Source: Alteromonas sp. KUL49 (GTDB taxonomy: Bacteria; Pseudomonadota; Gammaproteobacteria; Enterobacterales; Alteromonadaceae). From it: a stretch of 64,000 bases of DNA. The position numbers and the translations under genes were made by a program. The stretch's first letter is position 1. Every line of letters begins with the position of its first letter. The notes beneath the pieces are model-generated. The model was not told the DNA's origin and did no database searches. It saw nothing but the letters and a program-made list of their open reading frames with translations. Of this stretch, positions 10,996-20,212 are shown in pieces. Where the stretch lies: NCBI RefSeq assembly GCF_006538345.1, contig NZ_BJKL01000005.1, positions 62,001 through 126,000 of the forward strand, in the 5' to 3' direction.

Positions 10996-12386
10996 CGAGT
11001 GCCTTGGATATTCCTTTTGTTAAGGCTCATCTCAATAGTTCAGCAATAGCACTGCAAGATGATACTCAGGCAGTCTCATATGTTGACTTAAATTCACGTG
11101 TGCATGCTCAGGCCAAGTCATGGCGTAGTGCACTTGTTGATACTCTTAGTGGCTCTCGTCCGCTCGTTATCGTAAAAATGCACAATACGATAGACAGTGT
11201 TGTCGATTACCTCACATTGTTGTCGCTTGATGGTGTGGTCTTGTTGCTCCATCCAGATTGCAGTGATGAAATACTCCAAACCTATGTCACTAAGCTCAAA
11301 CCCAATGCCATTGCAGAGCAGGGTGCGCTGGAAGTGCTTCATCAAATGCCTGTTTTGCTCGACTGCCAGGTGTCTGTGTTATTGTCTACATCGGGAAGTA
11401 CAGGTGCCGGTAAGTGTGTGGCCTTGTCACAAGACAACCTATTGTCGAACTGCAACTCAATATTGGCTTACTTGCCAATAATACCTACAGACAATACCTT
11501 GCTGACCTTACCTTTGAGCTATTCGTATGGATTATCTGTACTCCATACCCACCTCAAAGTAGGCGCTACCATTTGTTTCACACAATATGGTGCGGTTGAA
11601 AGACAGTTTTGGTCAAAGGTTAAAGAAACCCCAATACACTCATTATCGGGAGTGCCGTCTTTTTACGAGATCTTGAATCGACTAAGATTCACTCGTATGG
11701 CTCTACCGGAATTGCGTTACTTTACCCAAGCAGGTGGCAGACTTCGCGATGAACTCGTTACTCAATTTGCAAGGTACGCCGAAGAAAACGATAAGTCATT
11801 TTTTGTGATGTATGGTCAGACAGAAGCTACAGCGAGAATGGCTTATACTAAGCAAAACACGCTTCTCAATAAGCCAGACACTATTGGCAAAGCCATACCC
11901 GGAGGAGAGTTTGCCCTTAAAACTGCTCAGGGCGAACTGAGTAGCACTGCTGTCGAGGGGGAGCTGTGTTACAAAGGCGGCAATGTTATGTTGGGTTATG
12001 TAAGTACGCAAGATGACCTTTCATCATTCATTAAGCAATCATGGTTGAACACTGGAGACCTAGCGAGACGAGACAGGGACGGTGATTATAAAATTGTTGG
12101 CAGGCAAAAGCGGTTCATAAAAATAGCAGGTGAGCGAATGAATCTCGATGCTATTGAAACCGTTTTTGAGAAAATGGGAATTGAAGCTCACTGTGTCGGT
12201 ACAGACGACCTATTGGTTATTTGTGTGCTAAGTTCTATGGTATCAAAGTTGCATCAAGCGCTTGAGAGTCATCAAATTATTGCTAAACGTCATAGAAAAG
12301 TCGTAGAACTGGAGCAGTGGAAACTGCTTGAAAACGGTAAAATAGATTATTCGTTCCTCATTGGTTTAATGGAACGCGACGAGTAA
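10992..12386 (+). CDS. AMP-dependent acyl ligase
   Basis: This 464-residue adenylate-forming enzyme activates a carboxylic acid as acyl-AMP and loads it onto CoA or, given the neighbouring ACP, onto the carrier. The P-loop LSTSGSTGAGKCVALS lies near residue 131, VMYGQTEATARM near residue 270, and the hinge segment LNTGDLARRDRDGDYKIVGR near residue 355, followed by IKIAGERMNLDAIE. It is shorter than many acyl-CoA synthetases (500 or more residues) with a compact C-terminal lid. Substrate is unknown; the pair with ACP suggests an acyl donor for decorating the flagellar sugar. Confidence 0.85.
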   Translation: MTSALDIPFVKAHLNSSAIALQDDTQAVSYVDLNSRVHAQAKSWRSALVDTLSGSRPLVIVKMHNTIDSVVDYLTLLSLDGVVLLLHPDCSDEILQTYVTKLKPNAIAEQGALEVLHQMPVLLDCQVSVLLSTSGSTGAGKCVALSQDNLLSNCNSILAYLPIIPTDNTLLTLPLSYSYGLSVLHTHLKVGATICFTQYGAVERQFWSKVKETPIHSLSGVPSFYEILNRLRFTRMALPELRYFTQAGGRLRDELVTQFARYAEENDKSFFVMYGQTEATARMAYTKQNTLLNKPDTIGKAIPGGEFALKTAQGELSSTAVEGELCYKGGNVMLGYVSTQDDLSSFIKQSWLNTGDLARRDRDGDYKIVGRQKRFIKIAGERMNLDAIETVFEKMGIEAHCVGTDDLLVICVLSSMVSKLHQALESHQIIAKRHRKVVELEQWKLLENGKIDYSFLIGLMERDE

Positions 12387-12447
12387 GCAAAGCGTTAACA
12401 CAAAGATTAGCTGCTCAGGCAGTACCCTAATGATGTAAGTTCGCACT

Positions 12448-15400
12448 ATGCTAAAAAATATAAAGCTACATATAGACAGTGATGAAGAACACCAAGCCGA
12501 ACTTGAAAAGGCGTTGGCTGCTGATTTACAAACTACCTTTAATGAAAACCTCAGGGCATTCAAAAGCAAAATTCCCAGTCTAGAAAAGTACGTTAAATCA
12601 GCGGTTAATCAAAATGTCTCAATCATTTGTAACCAGCATGGTGAAGCGAATATTGTTGATTTTGGGTTGGGGCGTGTGTTTTATGGCTTTCATCCAAAAC
12701 AAGAAATACGTCAACAAGTTGACCATTATCTCCAACACAGTTCAGTGGTATTCATGGAAGATAATGACAGCTCCTCAACCCCATTAAGTCCAGCGTCGGG
12801 TCCTCAAACTGACGGATACCAGAACTATTTAGCATCTTCTCCGTTACCAGATGTTGTCGATACATTGGTCGTCCTAGGCATTGGTTTGGGTGAACACATT
12901 CGCTATTTGCTAGAGTCTAGAACCATGAAAAATATGGTTATTTACGAGCCTGACATTCAGTTTTTCTCTTGTTCAAATATGATTGTGAGTTGGCGTCATG
13001 TGTTGGATTTAGCACAAAAAAAAGGCACAGCACTTTTTTTCCAGCTTGGCAAAGACGGTAGAGATTTAGTTAGCAACATTAATGAACTAAGAGAGCAAAT
13101 CTCGTTCGACAGATTTTTTGTTTTCAAACACTACAACAGTCCTGTTTTCAATGCTATCGACTACACCTTAAGAACTAAGTCGTGGTCTAACATAGTTGCA
13201 ACCGGGCTGGATATAACAACGCGCTATGAGCGCGGAAACTACGAGCCCTTGTGGCTCCCCTCAGTAGATCTAAGCGAAGCGGCACTTGTCGACCACAGCG
13301 ACCAAAGATTCGAGAGTAACTTGGCGGCTTTTAAGTATTATTTTCCAGAAATTTATAAGGAATTTAGTGACTACTCGCCTTCCACTTGGCTCTCAGTCAG
13401 AACTGCATCAGACGAGATAAATCTGCTCAATAAGCACAGTTTGAATACATGGTATGGCGATTCTGCAAAACAAGATTCACAGATAGCGTACGAGGCCTAC
13501 GCATCTCACCCTAATCGGGATGGGTTAGTACTAGGATACAATGGCACTAAGTTACGCCATTATCTTCACTATAAATTTGTTATGGAGAGCGAAAAGTTAC
13601 TCGAAAGCATCAGTGAAAGCCAAGGGGCACTTCCGCAAACAATTAAGTCAATGATCATGTTTGGGTTGGGCTCAGGGTACCAATTAGAGGCATTGTTAGA
13701 AAATCACGATGTGGAGATGCTTTTTCTATGCGAACCAAATAGAGACTTTTTCTATGCTTCTTTGTTTGCTGTTGATTGGGCAAAAATACTAAAACGCTTC
13801 GACGAACAGGGATACCGAATATACATTAACATTGGAGACGACGGCGCTAACCTGTTTCACGATCTACTTAGTCAGTTTTACTCCATAGGCCCGTATAATC
13901 TTGCCCATACCTATTTCTATCAGGCTTACTATAATGCTGAGCTAAGCTTTGCTGTTGCCCAGCTAAGAGAGCAACTCCAAGTGGTTATCTCTATGGGTGA
14001 GTATTTTGACCATGCCTATTACGGAATTAATCACACCCTAGAAGGGATTGACAGAAAATATCCGCATTTGGTCAATGAGCCTTCTAAACAACTGTCTTAC
14101 GACAATAAAGAATGCCCAGTATTTATTGTTGGTAATGGCCCATCATTGGACTATTCCATAGACACTATCAAAGAAAATAGGGATGAAGTCATTCTTGTCA
14201 GTTGTGGCACCGCTCTGCAAGTGTTGCATCGGCACAATATAGTGCCTGATTTCCATGCAGAAATTGAACAGAACCGCTCAACTTTTGATTGGGCAGTTCG
14301 TTTGGGCGACTTAGACTACTTGAAGAAGATTACGCTGATTGCGTGCAACGGTATCCATCCTGACACCTGTGAACTGTACCGCGATGTGATGGTGTGCTTT
14401 AAGTATGGGGAGTCTTCAACAGAATCTAACTTACAAGCATTAGAACGCGATAAATATGCAGAGTTGAAGTTTGCTTTCCCTACGGTGTGTAATTTTACGT
14501 TGAACCTCTTTACCACCCTCGATTTCAATCAAATATACCTGTTTGGCGTAGATCTGGGGTTTGTTGATACAAAGCACCATCATTCAAAGCAATCTGGTTA
14601 TTACGATGAAAATGGTAAACCGTTATATGACTACGCTGAAAAGAACAACACAGGATTAGTGGTTCAGGGCAACTTTCGTAAAACAGTCAGTACAAAGCAT
14701 GAATTTAAAGTATCTAGAATATTCATTGAAGATTTACTACGCACCTATAGTGGTGACTGTTACAACACGAGTGATGGCGCCAGAATAGCAGGTAGCCAGC
14801 CACTAGCAATAGACAATGTACTGGTGCTGTCATCGCCAGACATGCAAAAAAGTGCAGTTGACGCAATTAAGTCAAAAGCATTTGTTGCGATTGATAAGCC
14901 TGAATATAAACATCACTTCAGTGAGCGCTATCAACAAGCTGAAATCGAGCAAGAGCTCGCATCAATATCTGAGAAGATAAACTCTGTTCTCGATGGCAAC
15001 AACGATATCATGTGGCTAATTGAGTCATTAAAACGTTCTATCTTTGAGTCATACGCTAATAAAAAGTCACTTTTGTTTTACTATCTCTATGGGTCAATAA
15101 ACTTTGCTAATGCCTTTTTAGTCAAAGTGGTCGCCTCAGATTCTAGTGAAGACATTCGTCAGAAAGCACTGAGTATTTTACTTCGTAGATTCGAGCAATT
15201 TGCCACTAAAATATGTGCTGACTTTCACAGTTTCGACATGACGTCCTCTTTTGGAGGTCTCAGAGAACGTGAATATTTGCGAAGTTTAGCCGTATTCCCT
15301 GTTGTGACATTGATAAGAAACTACTCAGGTCTGAGCGAGACATTTGCTTTTATTTTTAGACATTGGCGAGAAGTTTCCATGGAGGAGATTTCGGTTCTAC

Positions 15401-15966
15401 ACACCAATGAAATATTGGTTTTCAGTGACAACGTCGAGGTGTTTGATGAAATTAGCATACCACTGGAGGACATAAGAGGGGTTTGGGCGCTGATCAGTGA
15501 TGATTTAAACTGGTCACCAGAGTCTTGTGATGGACTGTCCTACAGTATGACTATCCCGTTGCCAGACTTTGATAAAGACGAGAAGGAAATACTGAATGGT
15601 TGTCTACCGGTTCTCAACCGAAATATGTACGAGGTTTTAGTTAAGAAGTGTTATTTGCTAATGGATAACGCTGTTTGGTTCATCCCCAAGTTTAACTTTG
15701 TTGCTGGAGAACGAGAACACGCACTCGTTTGGCTACAGCAATTGGTTGATAGACTACCTAAATGGGACAGATTCATATCTTTCCCCGGATATTTGGCAAT
15801 TCCAAGAGATACTTATAACCCAGTTCTTGTAGATAAACTCGGTAATCGCGGCGACTGGATTCAAGAGCAGCTAATGGCGGAACACTTATTGGCCGATACA
15901 ATTACAAAGAGTGAGTTCAGTAAGTTTAAGCAACTGTCAGAACATTTCAGTGGATTGAAGAAATAG
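12448..15966 (+). CDS. maf: Maf/DUF115 flagellin glycosyltransferase, enlarged
   Basis: Maf proteins (MptE-like, DUF115) transfer nonulosonic acids such as pseudaminic acid onto flagellin Ser/Thr in the cytoplasm. The MptE-like core begins near residue 557 (FIVGNGPSLDYSIDTI, then VSCGTALQVLHR and FHAEIEQNRS) and includes YLFGVDLGF further on. At 1172 residues it is far longer than the usual 600-900. The N-terminal region contains two related Rossmann-like copies, near residues 140-230 (LGIGLGEHIRYLL ... YEPDIQFF) and 400-490 (FGLGSGYQLEALL ... CEPNRDFF). No signal peptide or membrane segment is seen. The TAG shares one base with the next GTG start. Confidence 0.88.
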   Translation: MLKNIKLHIDSDEEHQAELEKALAADLQTTFNENLRAFKSKIPSLEKYVKSAVNQNVSIICNQHGEANIVDFGLGRVFYGFHPKQEIRQQVDHYLQHSSVVFMEDNDSSSTPLSPASGPQTDGYQNYLASSPLPDVVDTLVVLGIGLGEHIRYLLESRTMKNMVIYEPDIQFFSCSNMIVSWRHVLDLAQKKGTALFFQLGKDGRDLVSNINELREQISFDRFFVFKHYNSPVFNAIDYTLRTKSWSNIVATGLDITTRYERGNYEPLWLPSVDLSEAALVDHSDQRFESNLAAFKYYFPEIYKEFSDYSPSTWLSVRTASDEINLLNKHSLNTWYGDSAKQDSQIAYEAYASHPNRDGLVLGYNGTKLRHYLHYKFVMESEKLLESISESQGALPQTIKSMIMFGLGSGYQLEALLENHDVEMLFLCEPNRDFFYASLFAVDWAKILKRFDEQGYRIYINIGDDGANLFHDLLSQFYSIGPYNLAHTYFYQAYYNAELSFAVAQLREQLQVVISMGEYFDHAYYGINHTLEGIDRKYPHLVNEPSKQLSYDNKECPVFIVGNGPSLDYSIDTIKENRDEVILVSCGTALQVLHRHNIVPDFHAEIEQNRSTFDWAVRLGDLDYLKKITLIACNGIHPDTCELYRDVMVCFKYGESSTESNLQALERDKYAELKFAFPTVCNFTLNLFTTLDFNQIYLFGVDLGFVDTKHHHSKQSGYYDENGKPLYDYAEKNNTGLVVQGNFRKTVSTKHEFKVSRIFIEDLLRTYSGDCYNTSDGARIAGSQPLAIDNVLVLSSPDMQKSAVDAIKSKAFVAIDKPEYKHHFSERYQQAEIEQELASISEKINSVLDGNNDIMWLIESLKRSIFESYANKKSLLFYYLYGSINFANAFLVKVVASDSSEDIRQKALSILLRRFEQFATKICADFHSFDMTSSFGGLREREYLRSLAVFPVVTLIRNYSGLSETFAFIFRHWREVSMEEISVLHTNEILVFSDNVEVFDEISIPLEDIRGVWALISDDLNWSPESCDGLSYSMTIPLPDFDKDEKEILNGCLPVLNRNMYEVLVKKCYLLMDNAVWFIPKFNFVAGEREHALVWLQQLVDRLPKWDRFISFPGYLAIPRDTYNPVLVDKLGNRGDWIQEQLMAEHLLADTITKSEFSKFKQLSEHFSGLKK

Positions 15967-17096
15967 TGCAAGATGATGACTCTGTTGAAACTGATATACC
16001 TATGACCATTGAAGATAATTATCTAACCAAGCTTGAAAGCCTATTTGAAGTGCCGGTCTACGATGTCTCTCAAGTGGAAAAAGAGCGCCTATTAGTCGAG
16101 GTATTAGCGACACTGCATCAGCATCACGTCGAAAACTGTGAGTCTTATCAACGTCTAGCATCCACGTGGAAGACTGACAATATTCAATTATCTGACATAC
16201 CATTTGTCGCCGTTAGACTTTTTAAGTTGTTAGCGTTGAAAAGCGTTCCTGAAAGCAAGGTTCTCAAGTGCCTGACGTCATCGGGCACCTCCGGGCAAGT
16301 ACCTGCCAAAATTTTCTTAGATGCTATTACCAGCCGCTGGCAATCAAAAGTGTTGGTCAGAATACTACAGCAGTTTTTGGGAAAACAGCGTCTTCCTATG
16401 CTGATCATTGACAGCCCGGGCAACCACCAATCTGGCTCAAGGGTCAATGCGAGATTTGCTGGTATTCAAGGTTTAGCCATGTTTGGACGTGATCACACCT
16501 ATGCACTTAACAATGATATGACGGTTGATTGGGAAGCAGTAGAGGCTTTTTGTCGCAAGTATGAAAACGATAACGTCCTAGTGTTTGGTTTTACCTTTAT
16601 GGTTTGGCATTATTTTATCGCGGCGATTAAAAGTGCCAATCGCACTGTGAGACTTCCCAATGCTCATCTTTTCCACAGTGGCGGTTGGAAAAAACTTCAA
16701 TCTCAAAGCGTCGATAATCATACCTTTAAAGCAGGGGTGTTAAACCTCACTGGTATTCCAAAAGTCACGAATTTTTATGGTATGGCAGAGCAGGTGGGTA
16801 CTGTCTTCATGGAATGTGAACACGGTTTTCTCCACGCCCCTTCTACCGCCGACGTAGTCTTTAGAGACTGTTATGATTTTAGTGAGTTAAATGTCGGACA
16901 AACGGGACTCATCCAAGTATTGTCAGCGCTACCTTATTCCTATCCAGGTTTCAGTATTCTCACTGAAGACTTAGGAACACTGCACGGTGTAGATGATTGC
17001 CAGTGTGGCAGAAAAGGTAAGTACTTCACCGTGGAAAGTCGTTTACCTAAGGTTGAACTTCGTGGCTGTAGTGATACTGCAGCTGCTGCAAGTTAA
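15966..17096 (+). CDS. LuxE-like acyl-protein synthetase
   Basis: In luminous bacteria LuxE activates a fatty acid as acyl-AMP and hands it to LuxC. This 376-residue protein has the LuxE-type P-loop LTSSGTSGQVPAK near residue 103, the family segments NLTGIPKVTNFYGMAEQ and LFHSGGWKK, and a C-terminal CQCGRKG. It starts at a GTG sharing one base with the maf stop; there is no ATG until codon 13. It is followed by a LuxC-like gene after 9 bases, but no luciferase (luxAB) is present, so the aldehyde it helps make must serve another purpose, presumably glycan modification. Confidence 0.85.
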   Translation: MQDDDSVETDIPMTIEDNYLTKLESLFEVPVYDVSQVEKERLLVEVLATLHQHHVENCESYQRLASTWKTDNIQLSDIPFVAVRLFKLLALKSVPESKVLKCLTSSGTSGQVPAKIFLDAITSRWQSKVLVRILQQFLGKQRLPMLIIDSPGNHQSGSRVNARFAGIQGLAMFGRDHTYALNNDMTVDWEAVEAFCRKYENDNVLVFGFTFMVWHYFIAAIKSANRTVRLPNAHLFHSGGWKKLQSQSVDNHTFKAGVLNLTGIPKVTNFYGMAEQVGTVFMECEHGFLHAPSTADVVFRDCYDFSELNVGQTGLIQVLSALPYSYPGFSILTEDLGTLHGVDDCQCGRKGKYFTVESRLPKVELRGCSDTAAAAS

Positions 17097-17105
17097 GGAG
17101 TATTT

Positions 17106-18314
17106 GTGAGTCAACAATCTCCAGTACAATTTCAACTTTCTGCATCGTCGACCTTCAGCGAACTAGCAGAGCTATCTCCACTTACAGTGGGTTCTTCTGA
17201 AGTATTGGGTTTTCTTAAAAAGCTATCTGAAAAGCTTTTACGTTCACCCGAATTCAAGCCGTTTCCAGAGATTATTGCGTTAGGGTTTTGGCTTCGTGAT
17301 TCTCAAGTTCGCATTTGGCTAGATATGTTGGCCAAAGAGTCTGAAGGCGCCATCATTAAGCCTGTGGGCTGCGTGGTGCACTACACACCCAATAACGTAG
17401 ATAGTATGTTCATGTACAGTTGGGTGTGCTCATTACTCGTTGGAAACAACAATATTGTTCGATTGGGTAGCGCAGACAGTCAGGCTAAATCGCTATTGCT
17501 TGAAGTCCTAACATCCTTGTTTAAGCAAGCCGAATTTAGCGCTATTGCTCAGCGTAATATGTTCATTCAATTTGATAAGCAATCTTCACTAAACAAAGAC
17601 TTGGCTCTATTCGCCGATGCTCGTATGTTGTGGGGAGGCGATGAAAGTGTTCGCGCTATCCGAGAATTCAGCACAAAGCCAAGATGTCGAGACATAAGTT
17701 TTGCCGATCGTTATTCCGCAACAATCATTGACGTTGACGATAATGAACCTGCGTTACTAGATAAAACAGCCCAGCTTCTTTGGCATGATACAAAAGCCCA
17801 CAATCAATTGGCGTGTTCATCGCCTCGCGTTATCTACTGGATGGGAAGCGAAACCAGTTTGTTAGCGTTTTCTCAACGCCTGAATGCTATCGCACAAAAA
17901 AGTGATTCTTCCGAGCAGAGAAAAACGGGACAATCTCGATGTAACGAACATTTAGTGGTTGCTCAGTTGCTTCAAATGCAGGGTATAGCAGGGCGTTCCC
18001 TCATTAACGAAAGAGTGTGTGTTTTATCGATGCCTTCGGTGAGCGCGGAAGCCATGGCGCAGCATAGCGGTGATGGACTGTTTTACGCGGTAAAGATAAA
18101 TTCAGTGGAAGCGCTACGCTCTCAACTGCCTGATTCTGTACAAACGCTGACCTACTGGGGTGTGGCAAAAGATCAGCTATTAAAGTTACTGGCTGAGCCG
18201 TCGATACAGGGTGTTGATAGGTGTGTATCTCTTGGCAAAGCGTTGTCTTTTACACCTGAATGGGATGGTTATCGTTTATTTACCCTCCTAACGCGCCATA
18301 TAAACCTAGATTGA
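17106..18314 (+). CDS. LuxC-like acyl-CoA/acyl-protein reductase
   Basis: LuxC reduces an enzyme-bound acyl group to an aldehyde with NADPH and belongs to the aldehyde dehydrogenase superfamily. The 402-residue protein has GCVVHYTPNNVDSMF near residue 90 and the probable acylation Cys237 in HNQLACSSPRVIYW. It begins at GTG with AAGGAG 5 bases upstream and follows the LuxE-like gene by 9 bases. LuxC/LuxE-like pairs without luciferase have, as I recall, been noted in flagella-glycosylation islands of other gammaproteobacteria. The substrate here cannot be read from sequence. Confidence 0.86.
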   Translation: MSQQSPVQFQLSASSTFSELAELSPLTVGSSEVLGFLKKLSEKLLRSPEFKPFPEIIALGFWLRDSQVRIWLDMLAKESEGAIIKPVGCVVHYTPNNVDSMFMYSWVCSLLVGNNNIVRLGSADSQAKSLLLEVLTSLFKQAEFSAIAQRNMFIQFDKQSSLNKDLALFADARMLWGGDESVRAIREFSTKPRCRDISFADRYSATIIDVDDNEPALLDKTAQLLWHDTKAHNQLACSSPRVIYWMGSETSLLAFSQRLNAIAQKSDSSEQRKTGQSRCNEHLVVAQLLQMQGIAGRSLINERVCVLSMPSVSAEAMAQHSGDGLFYAVKINSVEALRSQLPDSVQTLTYWGVAKDQLLKLLAEPSIQGVDRCVSLGKALSFTPEWDGYRLFTLLTRHINLD

Positions 18315-18319
18315 GGAAG

Positions 18320-20212
18320 ATGTTGTATTACCTTACTAATGCTTTTATAACGCTGGTTATCAGTATTGGAACGGTGCACTGCATTAAGTCGGTGAGGAGC
18401 CAGCGTGGCGCGCTATCGAAAGCACTCAATCTAGATGACCTCCTACTTTTACTTATTCCCGCGGCAGTTGTGTGCATCACATCTGTCGTCAATACAGTAG
18501 CTTTGTCAGTCTTCACTTTTGCGGTTCTAGGGCTCTATGGTTTACTGGTGTGGGCGGATGCTATCCTATTCGTGCAGTATCGTATTGAAATAAATCGGCA
18601 GACAATATCCTGGTTCTTCACTGGCAGTAAAGGTTTGGCCAAAGGTATGCCTCATCTATTGTCGCTCTTTCACCGTTTTCCTCTAGCGTTGTCTATCCCT
18701 GTGGTTTGGTTGGTCTCCTTATACGTGGTGTTGTTTGGTGCGGGAGAATATATTGTTCACATTCTAGCTTTGTGTTTGTGTGTAGCTGGGCTGTGTCGTT
18801 TACATCTATCAGTAGGAACTCTACCAATTCTTGTGCTGAGTGCTGTTGGGGCGTATTTAGCAACGTTACCTGTGTCATTGCCATCAGTGTTGAATAGTGC
18901 TTTTGCTGTGGCTTATGTTGTTTTGGTAGGCACTATCGTTTTGCTTGCCGTACTGAGAAAGTTATTTGTTTCACAACATCCATTTATGACGTCTCCGACG
19001 TTACTGGGCAACATAATGGTGGATGACTCATTCAAGGCATCTTCGTCGTTTTCGCCCAGGGATGAACACAAGGCACATGTTACCCCTGAAGTATCTAAAG
19101 GCAGCACGAGTCAGTACTACGGGGCGTGCAAAAATGCCAACATAATCCTAGTAACTATGGAATCCTTGGGTTGCTACATCAATCCTTACACTGAAAAAGG
19201 GGCAATTTCACGCCTCGCCGAAAGGTTTCACCAGCATAGTTGGATATCACAAAATCACTATAGCCTCTGCCCTAATACCACAGTGTCTACTAATCAGATG
19301 TACACCGGGTATTACTCGAATAACCCATACAACAAAACAGATTCCTTGTTTCCAGGGAAAGACCCAAGGTACATCAAACATCTCAAGGCTAATGGCTACC
19401 AAACCCTATTTTTAGACAGTGCTGATACAGGGCTTTATGACTATCAACGTTTGTTGCAACGTATCGGCTTTGACCGTGTTTGGGGAAGTAAAGATATTCC
19501 TGCCAATGGACTAAAAGCTGATTATCGGCTTTGGAATATGGTGGACGATATCGCAGAGCAGGTGGGTGAAAACCCATTCTTTCTACACGTGATAAATGAC
19601 CAGACTCATATGCCTTACGAGGTTGTGGATACAGAGCGCTTCAATCGACATAGTGGGGGAGATAAAGCCAAATATCTCAACGCTGTGGAAGAGGTCGATT
19701 TTATCTTAGATGAGTTTCTCAATAAGCTCAGCAAAAAAGTAGACCTATCCAATACGATTGTGGTGTTTACCGGCGACCACGGTGAGTCCTTTGGAGAGTT
19801 CGGGTACAGCTTTCACAGCAACTCAGTCATTTTGCCTCAGATTAGTGTACCGTTTATGCTGAGTCATCCGAGTTTATCATCGCGCTCCATCGAGCATTCT
19901 TGTCATTTTGATTTATTTCCCACTTTTTTTGACTTACTCGGTATCGACTATGCCCCATCTTTGTTGGGTAACACGCTGGGCAATGATGATAGAGACTTCG
20001 CTTATTTTGCACACTCTGCCACGTTGAAAGGCAATAGCCCGGCGAATTTTGGTTTTATTCGCGACGGAGACTTGCTTTGGATGGACCGTTTATTTAATCA
20101 AGTGTGCGTACTGAAAAGTGATCAGGTGCGTGTTCCATTGAGCGCAAAAGACCAAACCTATGCTAAGTCACTGTTGCACAAAATGTTGTCAGAGCGGGGG
20201 ATTTTGGTTTGA
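18320..20212 (+). CDS. LtaS-like membrane sulfatase/phosphotransferase
   Basis: This 630-residue protein has about seven hydrophobic helices in the first 230 residues, then a periplasmic alkaline-phosphatase/sulfatase-fold domain. Its metal-site segments are ILVTMESLG near residue 275, a candidate nucleophile Thr in CPNTTVSTNQMYTG, and FTGDHGESFGE. Such enzymes (LtaS, EptA, OpgB types) transfer phosphoglycerol or phosphoethanolamine, or cleave sulfate esters, at the outer face of the inner membrane. I chose the ATG at 18320 directly after the LuxC stop; an earlier in-frame ATG at 18260 lacks a ribosome site. A periplasmic enzyme is odd here because flagellin is glycosylated in the cytoplasm, so it may act on an envelope polymer. 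Confidence 0.78.
   Translation: MLYYLTNAFITLVISIGTVHCIKSVRSQRGALSKALNLDDLLLLLIPAAVVCITSVVNTVALSVFTFAVLGLYGLLVWADAILFVQYRIEINRQTISWFFTGSKGLAKGMPHLLSLFHRFPLALSIPVVWLVSLYVVLFGAGEYIVHILALCLCVAGLCRLHLSVGTLPILVLSAVGAYLATLPVSLPSVLNSAFAVAYVVLVGTIVLLAVLRKLFVSQHPFMTSPTLLGNIMVDDSFKASSSFSPRDEHKAHVTPEVSKGSTSQYYGACKNANIILVTMESLGCYINPYTEKGAISRLAERFHQHSWISQNHYSLCPNTTVSTNQMYTGYYSNNPYNKTDSLFPGKDPRYIKHLKANGYQTLFLDSADTGLYDYQRLLQRIGFDRVWGSKDIPANGLKADYRLWNMVDDIAEQVGENPFFLHVINDQTHMPYEVVDTERFNRHSGGDKAKYLNAVEEVDFILDEFLNKLSKKVDLSNTIVVFTGDHGESFGEFGYSFHSNSVILPQISVPFMLSHPSLSSRSIEHSCHFDLFPTFFDLLGIDYAPSLLGNTLGNDDRDFAYFAHSATLKGNSPANFGFIRDGDLLWMDRLFNQVCVLKSDQVRVPLSAKDQTYAKSLLHKMLSERGILV

Noticed and set aside
15966..18314. 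A bioluminescence (lux) operon
   Set aside because: No luxA, luxB or luxD is present; the genes are embedded in a glycosylation island.
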